The position numbers and the translations under genes are program-made. A DNA stretch of 64,000 bases from Leptodactylus fallax (lineage: Eukaryota > Chordata > Amphibia > Anura > Leptodactylidae). Of the stretch, positions 1-11,119 are shown one piece after another (the first letter of the stretch is position 1; each line of letters opens with the position of its first letter). A model generated the notes under the pieces. That model was not told the origin of the DNA, made no database searches, and was given only the letters and a program-made list of their open reading frames with translations. Location of the stretch: the NCBI GenBank assembly GCA_947044405.1, contig CAMRHE010000021.1:8602501-8666500 (forward strand), given 5' to 3'.

Positions 1-682
1 AATAATAAATGTGGTGAATATTACAGATTATATACATTTTTTGGCCATGGGTTAAAGTTTGTTGGAGAGACACCTTAGAGACCATCTAATTGCCACTGAT
101 GATATAGTACAACTCTTATGAGCACATGCCTATGGATTATGGGCAGTGTCACAAAGAGCAATGCATTCCCATTGTGACACCTTTATTGTATAAATATATA
201 TGATGTAGTGTTGAGATCAACCATAAGGTTTACTACAGGCAAGAAAACAATACCTACCAATTAAGCTACCAATCACCACATTCATGCTCAGAACTCGAGG
301 TTTAATTGCCATTTTCAATTGAAGATTCCACCTAAAAGAATAAAGAGCTGTTTTAGCAACTATATTGTGCTTTGTCATGGGCAATGAATACAGGCTTTGC
401 GCTTCATTCAATCAGCTGTCACTGAGGTATAATTCCTGTCCAAATTACTCTGGTTTCACTGGTTGTCTGAAACAATTAACTCCTGGCTTTTTATAATAGC
501 TATAATGCAAATGTAAAGACTTTTTAAGATATCAAACAAGTTGTAAATCAAATATGTTACATCAAATTACTTGTATTATTCTGTAAATTAGGAGTAAATT
601 CATAGTCAACCAGCGCTGGCAACTTGTAGTGAACACCTTGATAAGCAACCCCCTTCACCTTTATTTTTGTGAATTATTGCTC
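1..682. other. No recognised feature
   Basis: AT-rich DNA with only short chance open frames. The 64-codon minus-strand frame at 217-411 has no recognisable domain or context. I see no exon, RNA gene or repeat signature here. Confidence 0.5.
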
Positions 683-896
683 CATTTCCATGAATAGATA
701 GATGCATAGATCAATTAATAGAAGAATAGAGAGATAGGTGAATCGATGGATGAATGAATAGATACATGGAAGCATGGGTGAATAGATACAGTAGACAGAT
801 ACATAGATGCATAGATGGATGGAGGCATATATATCTATCTCCTCATCCATCCATCTATCTGTGTATCTATTTATCCATCCATCTATCTATCTGACA
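683..896. repeat. Degenerate GATA/GATG simple repeat, inverted at its middle
   Basis: The left half (to about 825) is rich in gata, gatg and gaat tetranucleotides on the plus strand. The right half (from about 830) is rich in tatc and catc, the reverse complement. The tract can therefore fold back on itself around the 'atatatat' near 828-835. It is a decayed tetranucleotide microsatellite with an internal orientation switch. Confidence 0.8.
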
Positions 897-1180
897 AGTA
901 CAGATGAGCGAATCTCTCAAAATTAGTTTTAGGTCAGATTCACTCAACTTGGCCAGAAGATTGTTGCAATTGCAGAGTGTCCTGATTTCTCTGTGAAATT
1001 GTTTTAATGGACTTTTTGGACACATTTCCAAATAAATCGGTCATTATCTTCATTTATGTAACTGAGAATAACTCCTGGACCACATGATCAAAACCAGCCA
1101 AGGACAGCTGTATTCTGCATGTGATCTGGGAAGTTGTTTTCAGTTACTGGATCCAGGTCAATGTACTAGCTTCAGTGACC

Positions 1181-1258
1181 AAGAGTAACTTCCCAGACCA
1201 CATGATAAGAGTAGCTTCCCAGACCACATGATAAGAGTAACTTCCCAGACCACATGAT
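1181..1258. repeat. 26-bp tandem repeat, three units
   Basis: Three consecutive units start at 1181, 1207 and 1233, each containing 'cttcccagaccacatgat' with one substitution (gtaact/gtagct). A diverged relative of the unit lies near 1070-1090 and an inverted partial one near 1115-1135. Confidence 0.85.
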
Positions 1259-1775
1259 CAAAACTACCCTAATTCAATTCATGATGAATTGATTTGCTAA
1301 TCTCTCCTTTTCAACACAGACATCTTTGACTCCTCACTTTTCAAGACACCTGATCCACATTGTTATCACCTATACAAAATCCCATCCTACAGGTAAACAA
1401 CTTATAAAATATGTAGTATAAAAATCTCCTGTAAATGAATAATACCCCTATATGTATCTTTAAATTAATAATGTCCCCTGTGTGCCCCCTCAGTTAATAA
1501 TACCTCCCGTGTGTCCCTTTGGGGGTTGTCTGGGATTAGATATTTTAATGCATGCAGCAGGGGAGGATCATAAAATAAAAATGCATTGACACCTGCGTCC
1601 TCCTCTCTTTTCCTGCACTGGGCCAGCTGTCACATTCACTGCTCTGTATATGGGCCTGCTGCCTGTGTAAAAAAATTATGATCTAGGATGACCCCTTCAA
1701 ATTAAAACTGCTACTCAATTAATAATGCCCCCCTAATTAATAATACAGACCAAACAGGATGACGTGCCCCCCCCA

Positions 1776-2410
1776 ATGCAAAACGATATGTTTGGCGTAA
1801 AAGCAACACAGCTCATCACCCTGAACACACCATCCCCACTGTCAAACATGGTGGTGGCAGCATCATGGTTTGGGCCTGCTTTTCTTTAGCAGGGACAGGG
1901 AAGATGGTTAAAATTGATGGGAAGATGGATGGAGCCAAATACAGGACCATTCTGGAAGAAAACCTGTTGGAGTCTGCAAAAGACCTGAGACTGGGACGGA
2001 GATTTTTCTTCCAACAAGACAATGATCCTAAACATAAAGCAAAATCTACAATGGAATGGTTCACAAATAAACGTATCCAGGTGTTAGAATGGCCAAGTCA
2101 AAGTCCAGACCTGAATCCAATCGAGAATCTGTGGAAAGAGCTGAAAACTGCTGTTCACAAACGTTAGGGACAAGAATCTCTCACATTGAGGAGAGCACCA
2201 GTGAAGGTGTGTAGATATTTTAATTGCCTTTTGCCCTCTACTTAGCATCTACATATCAAACGTTCTCCATACAACCTCACTGAGCTCGAGCTGTTTTCCA
2301 AGGAAGAATGGGCAAGAATTTCAGTCTCTCGATGTGCAAAACTGATAGAGACATACCCCAAGCGACTTGCAGCTGTAATCGCAGCAAAAGGTGGCGCTAC
2401 AAAGTATTAA
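1776..2410 (+). pseudogene. Tc1 transposase relic (family A), C-terminal catalytic part
   Basis: Cut-and-paste DNA transposase of the Tc1/mariner superfamily, catalytic domain only. In order it shows HGGGSIMVWACF-like sequence at the start (partly out of phase at the truncation), FQQDNDPKH with the second catalytic Asp, and [11 protein letters not shown] with the catalytic Glu. The Asp to Glu gap is 34 residues (DD34E). The first catalytic Asp region (WSDETK) and the paired-like helix-turn-helix domain are lost by the 5' truncation. The frame is broken after AVHKR by the insertion at 2166-2264 and resumes afterwards as a Tc1 C-terminus ending KGGATKY and TAA at 2408-2410. The untruncated family length is about 340 residues, as in A3. 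Confidence 0.92.
2166..2264. repeat. Small insertion (about 91 bp plus 8-bp duplication) inside A1
   Basis: The other family A copies read straight through this point. Here 91 bp of unrelated sequence is flanked by exact 8-bp direct repeats 'caaacgtt' at 2158-2165 and 2257-2264. Both copies share a base that differs from the other family A elements (cgtt instead of cgct), as expected if the target was duplicated after that mutation. An 8-bp duplication is typical of hAT-type transposition, but I see no terminal inverted repeats on the insert. Confidence 0.8.
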
Positions 2411-2630
2411 TTTATGGGGGCTGAATAATTTGGCACGCCCCACTTTTCAGTTTTTTATTTTTTACAAAAGTTTAAAATATCCAATAAATTTCGTTCCACT
2501 TCACGATTGTGTCTCACTTGTTAATTCTTCACCAAAAAAATTAAAATTTTATATCCTTATGTTTGAAGCCTGAAATGTGGCAAAAGGTTGAAAAGTTCAA
2601 GGGGGCCGAATACTTTCGCAAGGCACTGTA

Positions 2631-3084
2631 TATTGTATATTTATTCTGATTTGCTCTGTTCTCTATTTTTGGTTCTGGTCAGAGTCTGCATTTATTTAGG
2701 GGCTCTGTGGTCTTTATAATGGGATTATTTACTTTTCAGCCGGGCCAAAGCCTGTATTCTTTTTGTATTAATATTTAGGGGCATCTTGTTTTAGCTTCTC
2801 CTATGCTCTGTTAACAGTATTTAGTGATAAGTTTTACAACATAGTCATAGCCATAAGCAGCAAAAGGTGCCAACTCATTAAGGTCAATGGGAGATTTTTC
2901 CAGGCATGTTCGGTACTGGGAAGAGAAGTAGATTAGCTGTGACATCATATATTGTCAGTAGAAGATGCAATGATGGTTGTTATGTGATGTTATTTGTTGT
3001 GTTAACTTCTATTGTAATACTATTTGTCTTGTTTGAGATGTAAATCAAGTGACTGCTGCAAGGAAAACCCCTACAGAATTGGCA
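2631..3084. other. No recognised feature
   Basis: AT-rich spacer between A1 and a LINE-like tail. No open frame or repeat that I recognise. Confidence 0.4.
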
Positions 3085-3350
3085 AGTGTCAGTCTATTTC
3101 TATTTCTTAAAGGTAAAAATATCACAAATTATGGGAACTAGAGTGTTGATCTAGGGACTTAGTTCAATTGCCATATTTGGAGTTGAGAAGAATGGTTTCT
3201 TTCTAATGGGGTGATTGACATCTTCCTCAGGGGTATTTTCCCTTCTTCTGGAAGAACTTTGTAGGTTTATAGGTTGGACTGGATGGACATGTGTCTTTAT
3301 CTACCATTATCAGCCAATTTACCATGTTGTTATTAGGTTTAGTGGCCAGA
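3085..3350 (+). repeat. LINE (CR1/L2-type) 3'-end relic
   Basis: Contains 'actagagtgttgatctaggg', a 'ttcctc...' segment, then 'ggttggactggatggacatg' followed by a 'tgtctttatctacc' stretch. This matches the general pattern of CR1/L2-like LINE 3' ends abundant in amphibian genomes. Related copies in this window are at 13978-14330 (minus strand) and 61965-62205. The family assignment is from memory of the pattern, not from a search. Confidence 0.6.
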
Positions 3351-3947
3351 GTGAAAATTGCAGGTTATAGTACTTACCTTTTTTTTTTTTTTTTTTAGAA
3401 AATATAGATAGTGACATGAAAAAAAAATTCTTAAAAAATATGTTTAACATAAAAACTTGGTTCTAAAAGTAGGTTATTTTCTTTGACAGTTTTCCTTTAA
3501 GTATAGGGTCTTTGTTAGTTATTATCGGTCAGCATAAACCTTAACATAACTTTAACATCAGTATCGCCAAAAATGAATGCAAACTATCGGTTGTTTGTTT
3601 CTATGATATACACACAATTCATATTAAAACATTTTTGAATCTCTTTTTATAAAAAAAATGTTTGACATATCCAGACAAATTTTTGTTTAGAGTCACTGAA
3701 CTAGAGCAAACTTCAAGTGAAGTAGCTCTGTATTAGCAAATAAACTGAGATTGGAAGCAGAGGTTATACAGTAGATCCACACAGGCAAATAAAACTTTTT
3801 GGTAAGTTGGTTAATTTATAATTCCAACCAAATGTGATGTATTAAACGAAATACTGCAAGTTATAAATCTCCAGAGTATATTTACATTGAGATTTTAACC
3901 TAAAAGAATTACCAGGTGCAACATTTTATTTTTCCTGTACACAGATT

Positions 3948-4005
3948 TTAGTTATTTATATCAGTCCCTGTCCCTATGGGGCTCACAATTTTATTCCTAT
4001 CACAG
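3948..4005 (+). repeat. Short fragment of a dispersed SINE-like repeat
   Basis: The segment 'ccctatggggctcacaat' and its surroundings match the middle of the repeat at 8580-8828. Only about 55 bp remain. Confidence 0.5.
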
Positions 4006-4985
4006 AAACTTTAGAAATTCAAGAAAATGTCAACGGAAACTGACAAGGCAAGTATTCAGCTTTATTTTCATCAAATGTATAAATAAAACATAATTGAATA
4101 AACTTTCTTTTCAAAGTACAATCCATTTTTCTTTGTAACTGTACTGCAATGGACTGGCCTAGGCTCTAATACAGTAATTGTCCAGTAGAAGACACTCAAA
4201 TTTGAAGGGCACTGTGGTCTATTTACTAAATTGTTGGAGAATGGGTACCCAGATTCTGGTGGGTCCGAGGAATCTCACTCCAACACTGATGTACAGTTTA
4301 TATGTTTTATAAATACATTTATACATATATATTTTTTTATAAAGTATATATATCCATAAAATAATGTTTGTAATGGATTAAAAACATAACAACTTGGTTG
4401 ACCTCTAGGATTCTAAGTACATGGCAAAGCCGTGGATTGTGATCTACCATACCACTAGACCTCAGATCAAGGACCACTGCAGTATTACTATTCGGACCTT
4501 TGGGCATCTTAAAATCGTTAGCAACACATCAATCAATGATGTAACACAAGGAATAATTTGCTATAACAGACAATTGTTTCAGATGTACTTTATGCCCTAC
4601 ATTAATATTTACTGTAGATAACAGCGTTGTGTCTAAAATATTTCTGCCATAAAATTACCTGTAGAAGACATTATATGGCTATAGATCTCTACCACTACCA
4701 ATAACCATACAATGCTACTAATGGAATACAATATGAGCAACAATCTGCTTTATTGTGAAACACATTTATTGTGACAGTTTTTTCTAGGTCATGTTAGACT
4801 AAGCAACTCAGTCAGACATTACAATGGAATCACAAAGATCACCAGTATGTAAACAACATTACAATACTGTAATTTATAGATATACATAAAAAAAAAAAAA
4901 CATGTAGACTGCTTCTACCTTTTCTTTCTCACTGCCAGTTTGGTATTTAGGGGCTTATCGATAGGGAGCATAGTGGTACAGTATC
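4006..4985. other. No recognised feature
   Basis: AT-rich sequence with a 66-codon plus-strand frame at 4421-4621 that has no recognisable domain. A poly-A run lies at 4889-4900. Nothing supportable. Confidence 0.4.
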
Positions 4986-4988
4986 ATC

Positions 4989-5302
4989 AGGGGCGCACCA
5001 CTAATGAGGCGAAGTCAGGCGGCCGCCTCAGGCGGCACTGTCCGTCAGTGTCTGGGGGGCGGCATTTTTTACATTCTATTTACCGTAAACCAGCCAGGCA
5101 GGCCGCTTAAAAAAAAAAAAAACAAAGCTGCACGATACCTGTCCTGGGCTGCCTTACGAGATCTCCCCATCTCAGCGCAGGCGACGATACAATGACTTCA
5201 TCGCGCCTCCTACGCTGAGATGCAGACGCGGGTGAAGAAGAGGAGGTGGCGGCTCCATCAAGGCATCACAGGTAAGTGAGAACTTTTTTTTATATATATA
5301 TA
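4989..5302 (+). mobile_element. hAT-like non-autonomous element fragment (GC-rich)
   Basis: Begins 'caggggcgcaccactaatg', a hAT-style terminus, followed by a GC-rich body unlike the surrounding AT-rich DNA. The stretch at 5202-5220 containing 'cgcctcctacgctgaga' also occurs inside the hAT-like element at 48064-50135 (48327-48344), so the two belong to related families. The right end is not seen; the fragment runs into a TA-rich tract at the left boundary of the Tc1 copy B1. No transposase is encoded. Confidence 0.55.
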
Positions 5303-6933
5303 CAGTACAGACCAAAAGTTTGGACACACCTTCTCATTCCAAGAGTTTTCTGTATTTTCATGATTATAAAAATTGTAGATTCACACTGAAGGCATCAAAA
5401 CTATGAATTAACACATGTGGAATTATATACTTAACAAAAAAGTGTGAAACTACTGAAAATATGTCTTATATTCTAGGTTCTTCAAAGTAGCCACCTTTTG
5501 CTTTGATTACTGCTTTGCACACTCTTGGCATTCTCTTGATGAGCTTCAAGAGGTAGTCACCTGAAATGGTTTTAACTTCACAGGTGTGCCCTGTCAGGTT
5601 TAATAAGTGGGATTTCTTGCCTTATAAATGGGGTTGGGACCATCAGTTGTGTTGTTCAGAAGTCAGGTGGATACTCAGCTGATAGTCCTACTGAATGGAG
5701 TGTTAGAATTTGTATTATGGCAAGAAAAAAGTAGCTAAGTAAAGAAAAACGAGTGGCCATCATTACTTTAAGAAATGAAGGTCAGTCAGTCCGAAAAATT
5801 GGGAAAACTTTGAAAGTGTCCCCAAGTGCAGTGGCCAAAACCATCAAGCGCTACAAAGAAACTGGCTCACATGAGGACCGCCCCAGGAAAGGAAGACCAA
5901 GAGTCACCTCTGCTGCGGAGGACAAGTTCATCCGAGTCACCGGCCTCAGAAATCGCAGGTTAACAGCAGCTCAGATTAGAGACCAGGTCAATGCCACACA
6001 AAGTTCTAGCAGCAGACACATCTCTACAACAACTGTTAAGAGGAGACTGTGTGCAGCAGGCCTTCATGGTAAAATAGCTGCTAGGAAACCACTGCTAAGG
6101 ACAGGCAACAAGCAGAAGACACTTGTTTGGACTAAAGAACACAAGGAATGGACATTAGACCTGTGGAAATCTGTGCTTTGGTCTGATGAGTCCAAATTTG
6201 AGATCTTTGGTTCCAAACCACCGTGTCTTTGTGCGACGCAGAAAAGGTGAACGAATGGACTCTACATGCCTGATTCCCACCGTGAAGCATTGAGGAGGAG
6301 GTGTGATGGTGTGGGGGTGCTTTGCTGGTGACACTGTTGGGCATTTATTCAAAATTGAAGGAATACTGAACCAGCATGGTTACCACAGCATCTTGCAGCG
6401 GCATGCTATTCCATCCGGTTTGCGTTTAGTTGGACCATCATTTATTTTTCAACAGGACAATGACCCCAAACACACCTCCAGACTGTGTAAGGGCTATTTG
6501 ACCAAGAAGGAGAGTGATGGGGTGCTACGCCAGATGACCTGGCCTCCACAGTCACCAGACCTGAACCCAATCGAGATAGTTTTGGGTGAGCTGGACCGCA
6601 GAGTGAAGGCAAAAGGGCCAACAAGTGCTAAGCATCTCTGGGAACTCCTTCAAGATTGTTGGAAGACCATTTCAGGTGACTACCTCTTGAAGCTCATCAA
6701 GAGAATGCCAAGAGTGTGCAAAGCAGTAATCAAAGCAAAAGGTGGCTACTTTGAAGAACCTAGAATATAAGACATATTTTCAGTTGTTTCACACTTTTTT
6801 GTTAAGTATATAATTCCACATGTGTTAATTCATAGTTTTGATGCCTTCAGTGTGAATCTACAATTTTTATAGTCATGAAAATACAGAAAACTCTTGGAAT
6901 GAGAAGGTGTGTCCAAACTTTTGGTCTGTACTG
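5303..6933 (+). mobile_element. Tc1-like transposon family B (DD38E), complete copy B1
   Basis: Complete 1631-bp element flanked by TA at 5301-5302 and 6934-6935. The ends start 'cagtacagaccaaaag'. The terminal inverted repeats are very long: 5303-5570 and 6666-6933 (268 bp each) match with only a few differences I could spot. The right repeat includes the last 34 codons and stop of the transposase gene, so the left repeat carries an antisense copy of that coding end. Copy B2 has the same 268-bp arrangement. The element is inserted at the edge of a hAT-like fragment. Confidence 0.96.
5717..6770 (+). pseudogene. DD38E Tc1-type transposase, inactivated
   Basis: Family B transposase. The start codon ATG at 5717 (MARKK) is inferred from copies B2 and B3. 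Domains in order: a paired-like bipartite helix-turn-helix with the GRPR hinge (RKGRPRVTS), WSDESKF (first Asp), FQQDNDPKH (second Asp), SPDLNPIE (Glu), ending GYFEEPRI. The second Asp and the Glu are separated by 38 residues, not the usual 34, matching the DD38E sibling group of Tc1 that I recall as 'Intruder'. Lesions: codon 6 is TAG where B2/B3 have CAG; an extra A near 6217 shifts the frame; and the codon after VKH (near 6293) is TGA where GGA is expected. Not functional. Confidence 0.95.
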
Positions 6934-6935
6934 TA

Positions 6936-7929
6936 TATTGTATAGTTAGTTTTTTGTCATTTCAAAGCAAAATTGTTTGTATTATTTCTCAGAAATTATC
7001 TTTACACAAAAAAATTAGACGAACGAACAACAACAAACAAAACTTTTCATTATTTGTAATGTTATCCTCTCATCAAGGAGAGGTAAAGTAATTCAAAATC
7101 TGATGTCAAATATCAAATCTGTAAATTTGTACTGCAAGTGTACCTTTTGCTTTGATGAAAAAGTAAAAAGGCCACAAATGAGAATGGTTATGGATTATAC
7201 TTTTATTTGAAGATATTGAGATCATGCAGAAGATATTTGTGAAACTGAAGTGCCAAACTGTTGAGGTATCTACAGGAGAGCCATTGTGAACAAATTCATT
7301 GCATCTCTTTTTAATTGTAGTGTTGACCATAGAGTAAGACTACCTCTGCAAAATGCAGGGACAAAAGCAGCACTCGCATATTTACAACCTGCAGTATGGA
7401 TGCTATGAGGGAAGGAATTTAAAAAGCTATTAAAAAAGCTAGCCAAATGCTGCCAATTCCACAACTGTGCTCTGATACTCTCTACCAGGCTTTGTTTGCT
7501 TAGCTGCAGTAGTGACATGGGTATATGGACATGACACAGCTGCCGATGTACCTATGTTTATATTGACTTTCTGCATGGTAATATCTTATCACAGAACTAT
7601 CAATCCAGCGGCACCACTTTGATAAGCAAAAGAGTGGGGTTCATCTTATGTATGCTAGAATTATACAAAATGGAGCATAGAAGAGCAAGTTGTATTCATA
7701 CAGAAGAGACGCTCTACCCAGAGATCGAAAAAATGTACAAAATCTTTATAGGCACATTTAAGTTTAGTTAAAAACAAAAAAAAAGAACAAAGGTCTTGTG
7801 AGAGTTTGTCTTATTCACAATACAATGTAATGCTCATGAATATAACGTTGTCATAGATTCCACAGACTCACATATAATATGAACATATACCCAGATTGTA
7901 GGAGAGACCAACCATGAAGTGTTAATTCA
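6936..7929. other. No recognised feature
   Basis: Low-complexity and AT-rich sequence with short open frames on both strands, none with a recognisable domain. Candidate frames at 7106-7330 and 7270-7518 overlap each other and look like chance. Confidence 0.4.
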
Positions 7930-8260
7930 TATATAAAGTGAAATGTGCATTAAAGTGTACTAACTATCCCTAAGGCTGTCCCTATAATTATAGAGTGAGA
8001 GGCAAAATATCTCTTCAGCCAATATCTGTAAAGAGAATAAGAGAAAAATAGAGCAAAAATGCACATTAAATGAAATGTGAATGCCGTATAATAATTGCCA
8101 CTGCATATAAATAAACCATACCAACAGTGAAATAAATAGGATGGTAAATTACCCCCATAGCCGCCAGAAAAAATTAGATGGAAAGCCCCACATGTATCGC
8201 CCAAACGTTGGGCTTCCTCAGAGGTAAAGAGAAATACAATATGTGCCCTTATATATTTAC
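7930..8260 (-). repeat. Possible Penelope-type terminal (pseudo-LTR) fragment
   Basis: Carries on the minus strand a hammerhead-like core (8194-8221) of the kind found in terminal repeats of Penelope-like elements. A decayed Penelope-like coding region lies at 10642-12240 on the same strand. The assignment of the rest of the segment is by association only. Confidence 0.35.
8194..8221 (-). ncRNA. Decayed hammerhead-ribozyme-like core
   Basis: Read on the minus strand: CTGAGGA (fits the CUGANGA core), then a self-complementary stem 'gcccaacgtttgggc', then GATAC where a working hammerhead needs GAAAC. One core base is therefore wrong (A14 position). Hammerhead motifs are known in terminal repeats of Penelope-like elements, and one such element lies nearby on this strand. 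Stems I and III were not verified. Confidence 0.4.
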
Positions 8261-8579
8261 CTTCAGTAATCAATGTTGCAGTGAGTGTTATAGTATGCAT
8301 GTGCTAAATTTGAGCTTATGCGCATGCACATGTTTAGGCAGTATGATCGGCAGTATTTTGTACTGAGTAAGTGTAGGGTTTTTGTTGTTATCTTAGCACA
8401 GTGCCTGCACAGTTTTTCATACTTCAGACAACCCCTTTGATCCTGTATAGTGTACACTTACACACAAAAACTGTATAGCCACAAAGATACCGCACAAATA
8501 GATCTCATTAACTGCGTATTTATATGGTAAAACAAAACTGTAAAAAGATTGTTGTTGTATGTGTGGTGTTTTTTTTTTT

Positions 8580-8828
8580 TTTTATGCTTACTTGTATAGC
8601 GCCATCATATTCCACAGCGCTTTACAGACATTGACAGTCGCTGTCCCATATAGGGCTCACAATCTAAATTCCCTCTCAGTATGTCTTTGGAGTGTGGGAG
8701 GAAACCGGAGTACCCAGAGGAAACCCACGCAAACACGGGGAGAACATACAAACTCCTTGCAGATGTTGTCCTTGGCAGGATTCGAATCCAGGACTCCAGC
8801 ACTACAAGGCTGCAGTGCTAACCACTAT
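8580..8828 (+). repeat. Dispersed SINE-like repeat, nearly full copy
   Basis: Contains 'cttgtatagcgcca', 'ctgtcccatatagggctcac', 'gtgtgggaggaaaccggag', 'aaacccacgcaaacacgggg' and a tail 'ggattcgaatccagga' through 'gctaaccacta'. Other copies lie at 3948-4005, 33724-33875 and, inverted, 57745-57912. This pattern is common in fish and frogs. The 94-codon frame over it (8559-8843) is a by-product of the repeat. Confidence 0.75.
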
Positions 8829-9190
8829 TTAACATATTGCTGAGATGATATTGTTCTTAGACACTGTCTGTAGCACCTCACTTAAGCTTACTCTGTAGGT
8901 ATATTATTGCTGCAGGATTACTGCTACATTGATGTTGCTGGATTGTGAAGTTTTATATTTCAGACAGGACAATTCCTATTTCTATCAGAAGTACTGTACC
9001 TAGACTGGGTGTTATTCCTAGTCTGGTTTGCTAATAGAAGGAGAGCTTGAGTTTTCAGGGTTTTTTTTCCATATAGGAAGGGATACTGATGTGATTCCAC
9101 TATACAGTAATTCAGGCATTTCCTGCAATCCAGCCTCCCATTTTTCCCCATATGAAACATGTATAAATACAGCAAATGTGGAAAAAACTA
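8829..9190. other. No recognised feature
   Basis: Spacer. No domain-bearing frame. Confidence 0.35.
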
Positions 9191-9199
9191 AAACATAAC

Positions 9200-10641
9200 T
9201 TTTGATATAAATATCTCATAAAATGGCACCTCAATAATGACATGCCTATAAATGAAAAGACTAACACAGATAAATATTTGTGCAATCAGGGATTATATCA
9301 ATCCAATACAATGCAGATGTAAATCACACAAATCAACAAAAAATAAAGAGTTAATGTTAAAACTCTAAATCACAGACTTCCAAATATATGAAAAGGTAAG
9401 AAAAATCAGATAGCTCTCACCAAATCACCGGTCATGCATCTGATAATTCATGATCCATCATTAGCTCTGTGGGAATCGCCATCCTGGTCATTAAGTTCTG
9501 ACTCTATATCTCAAAAATGGCCCTGTTATCCCCATAGAGCTCCTGCCCTTACAAGGGCAGTCCACATCTGACCCTTAATTAAATAGTCACCTGTCCCTAC
9601 GCGTTACATCATGAGTAGCCATGACTCATCAGGGGATCCAAACCATGGTCAGGTACAATCACAAACTATTGTTATCTCTCCCACATAGAGACCTGGTCTG
9701 TCTAGTCTGTACTGCACGCTGTCTCAGCGTTCCACATGCTAATTTATAGGTCCTTTCATTATCAGTTCCAGGTCCTGGCCAATCTATTGCCTAGTGACCA
9801 CTATAAACAAAACACAGCTCCACATGGCTAATGCATACAGGCAAACGCCCTTCCCCCATGTGTTTACTAACCCATTAGACGCAGAGTTCCTGGGCAGTGA
9901 AGCAAGGTAGACTACATTCCCCACCTCCTCCCTGAGTGAGTAGAAACCATACCCCAATTAGACACATGAGGGTAAGGACTGCTCACTCAAAGCATCACAG
10001 CAGCACACTTGGTTGCTCTATGGTGTAAAACCCCCACAGAGAGAGACACTAGGTTTGATACACACCACCCCCAGTTACTCCCCCTGGGTTATATAACATT
10101 AGGAGACCTATATTATAAGCTCTTCCAAACACAGTCTCATCAATACAAGACTGAGACCTAAAACAGCACTGTGGCAGATTCCATATAGAAGCCCACATCT
10201 CTGCTGCATAGTATCAGCCGAACCCATGATCAAGCCCAGGCTGATACATACCTATCAAATATGTCCAATTTTACAAATATTGATCAAAAAAAGATATAAT
10301 ATTGGAAAAGAAATAAAAATAAACAGAAAAAAATCCATAGAGAGCAAATCAATATTTATTACCTAATAATCAAAAGAGCAAATCAATATCAGCGTATATA
10401 CTGGAGGGATCCCACTAAAGGTAAATTCAGGCATCAACTAGGGTCTACAAGTTAATCCTTGCATATTATGGCAGACAGGCATAGCACCAGATGTTTAATC
10501 ACTGCAAATACAGAAAAGTAAAAATATAATCCCTACCATTTTCAATTAAATAAGGTGACATTACACGAAAAGTCACTATAGATAAGCTATATATAGGGGT
10601 ATTATAGCACAGTGACCATCCTAAAGGAAAAATGACTAAGA
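9200..10641 (-). repeat. Probable 3' flank / terminal part of the Penelope-like element
   Basis: Lies directly downstream (minus strand) of the GIY-YIG coding end at 10642 and contains a hammerhead-like core at 9603-9632. No coding potential. The outer boundary is not visible; the extent is inferred from position. Confidence 0.4.
9603..9632 (-). ncRNA. Decayed hammerhead-ribozyme-like core
   Basis: On the minus strand: CTGATGA, a stem tcatg...catga closing a 6-base loop, then GTAAC followed by 'gcgt'. A functional core would read GAAAC, so one base is changed. It lies about 1 kb downstream of the Penelope-like nuclease domain on the same strand, where the terminal repeat is expected. Confidence 0.45.
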
Positions 10642-11112
10642 TCAAACAAAACAACTATAGTTGATCTGCTTATTTAATCCATTAGGTGTGACTGTTTTAA
10701 GCCTAAAGATCCATTTCGTCTCTCTCTGTAAGAGGAGACGATCCCAGTCTCCCCCTCTTATTGGAAAAGGAACCACATCTATTCCCATAAATTTGATTAC
10801 ATTCTTTTCACCTGCATGAAACATTGACACATGGCGGGCAATGGGAGTATCACGTTCATGAGATATGTCCCCCAAATGCTCCCCCACTCTTCTTCTAAAC
10901 TCTCTCCTCGTTTTCCCAATATACTCAAGGCCACACAAACAAGTGGCCTTGTAGATCACCCCCTTTGTTCTGCAATTCACAAAGTGTCTGATGTCAAATG
11001 TTTTGTCCAAGACATTAGATTTAAACCTTTTTCCACTCTGCAATGCTGAGCATGCTATACAGCCACTGCAACGATAACAACCCTTAATTTCCACGTCCAG
11101 CCATGTAGTCTT
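10642..11112 (-). pseudogene. Penelope-like GIY-YIG endonuclease domain relic
   Basis: C-terminal nuclease of the Penelope-like element, which nicks target DNA for insertion. A cysteine-rich linker (CYRCSGCIAC, later a second Cys/His set around DIRHFVNC) precedes VIYKATCLCGLEYIGK, the GIY-YIG core, followed by RREFRRRVGEHLGDI and HVSMFH. It ends about 150 codons later at 10642. It is joined to the reverse transcriptase through a run of A bases on the coding strand (11112-11119), where the frame shifts by one. Within this segment I see no stop. Confidence 0.92.
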
Positions 11113-11119
11113 TTTTTAA

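Larger units (their letters stand above)
1775..2628 (+). mobile_element. Tc1-like transposon family A, copy A1, 5'-truncated
   Basis: The right end is complete and finishes in the terminal repeat 'tttcgcaaggcactg', followed by a TA target dinucleotide at 2629-2630. The left part is missing: homology to the other family A copies starts abruptly at about 1775, after a poly-C run. The complete copy A4 is 1631 bp. The element lacks its left end and the DNA-binding part of the gene, and is interrupted by a small insertion at 2166-2264. It is certainly dead. Confidence 0.93.

Noticed and set aside
8178..8457. Overlapping short frames on both strands as small genes
   Set aside because: They overlap a probable Penelope-type terminal segment and carry no motif.
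8559..8843. 94-codon frame
   Set aside because: It covers a dispersed SINE-like repeat present in other places in the window.
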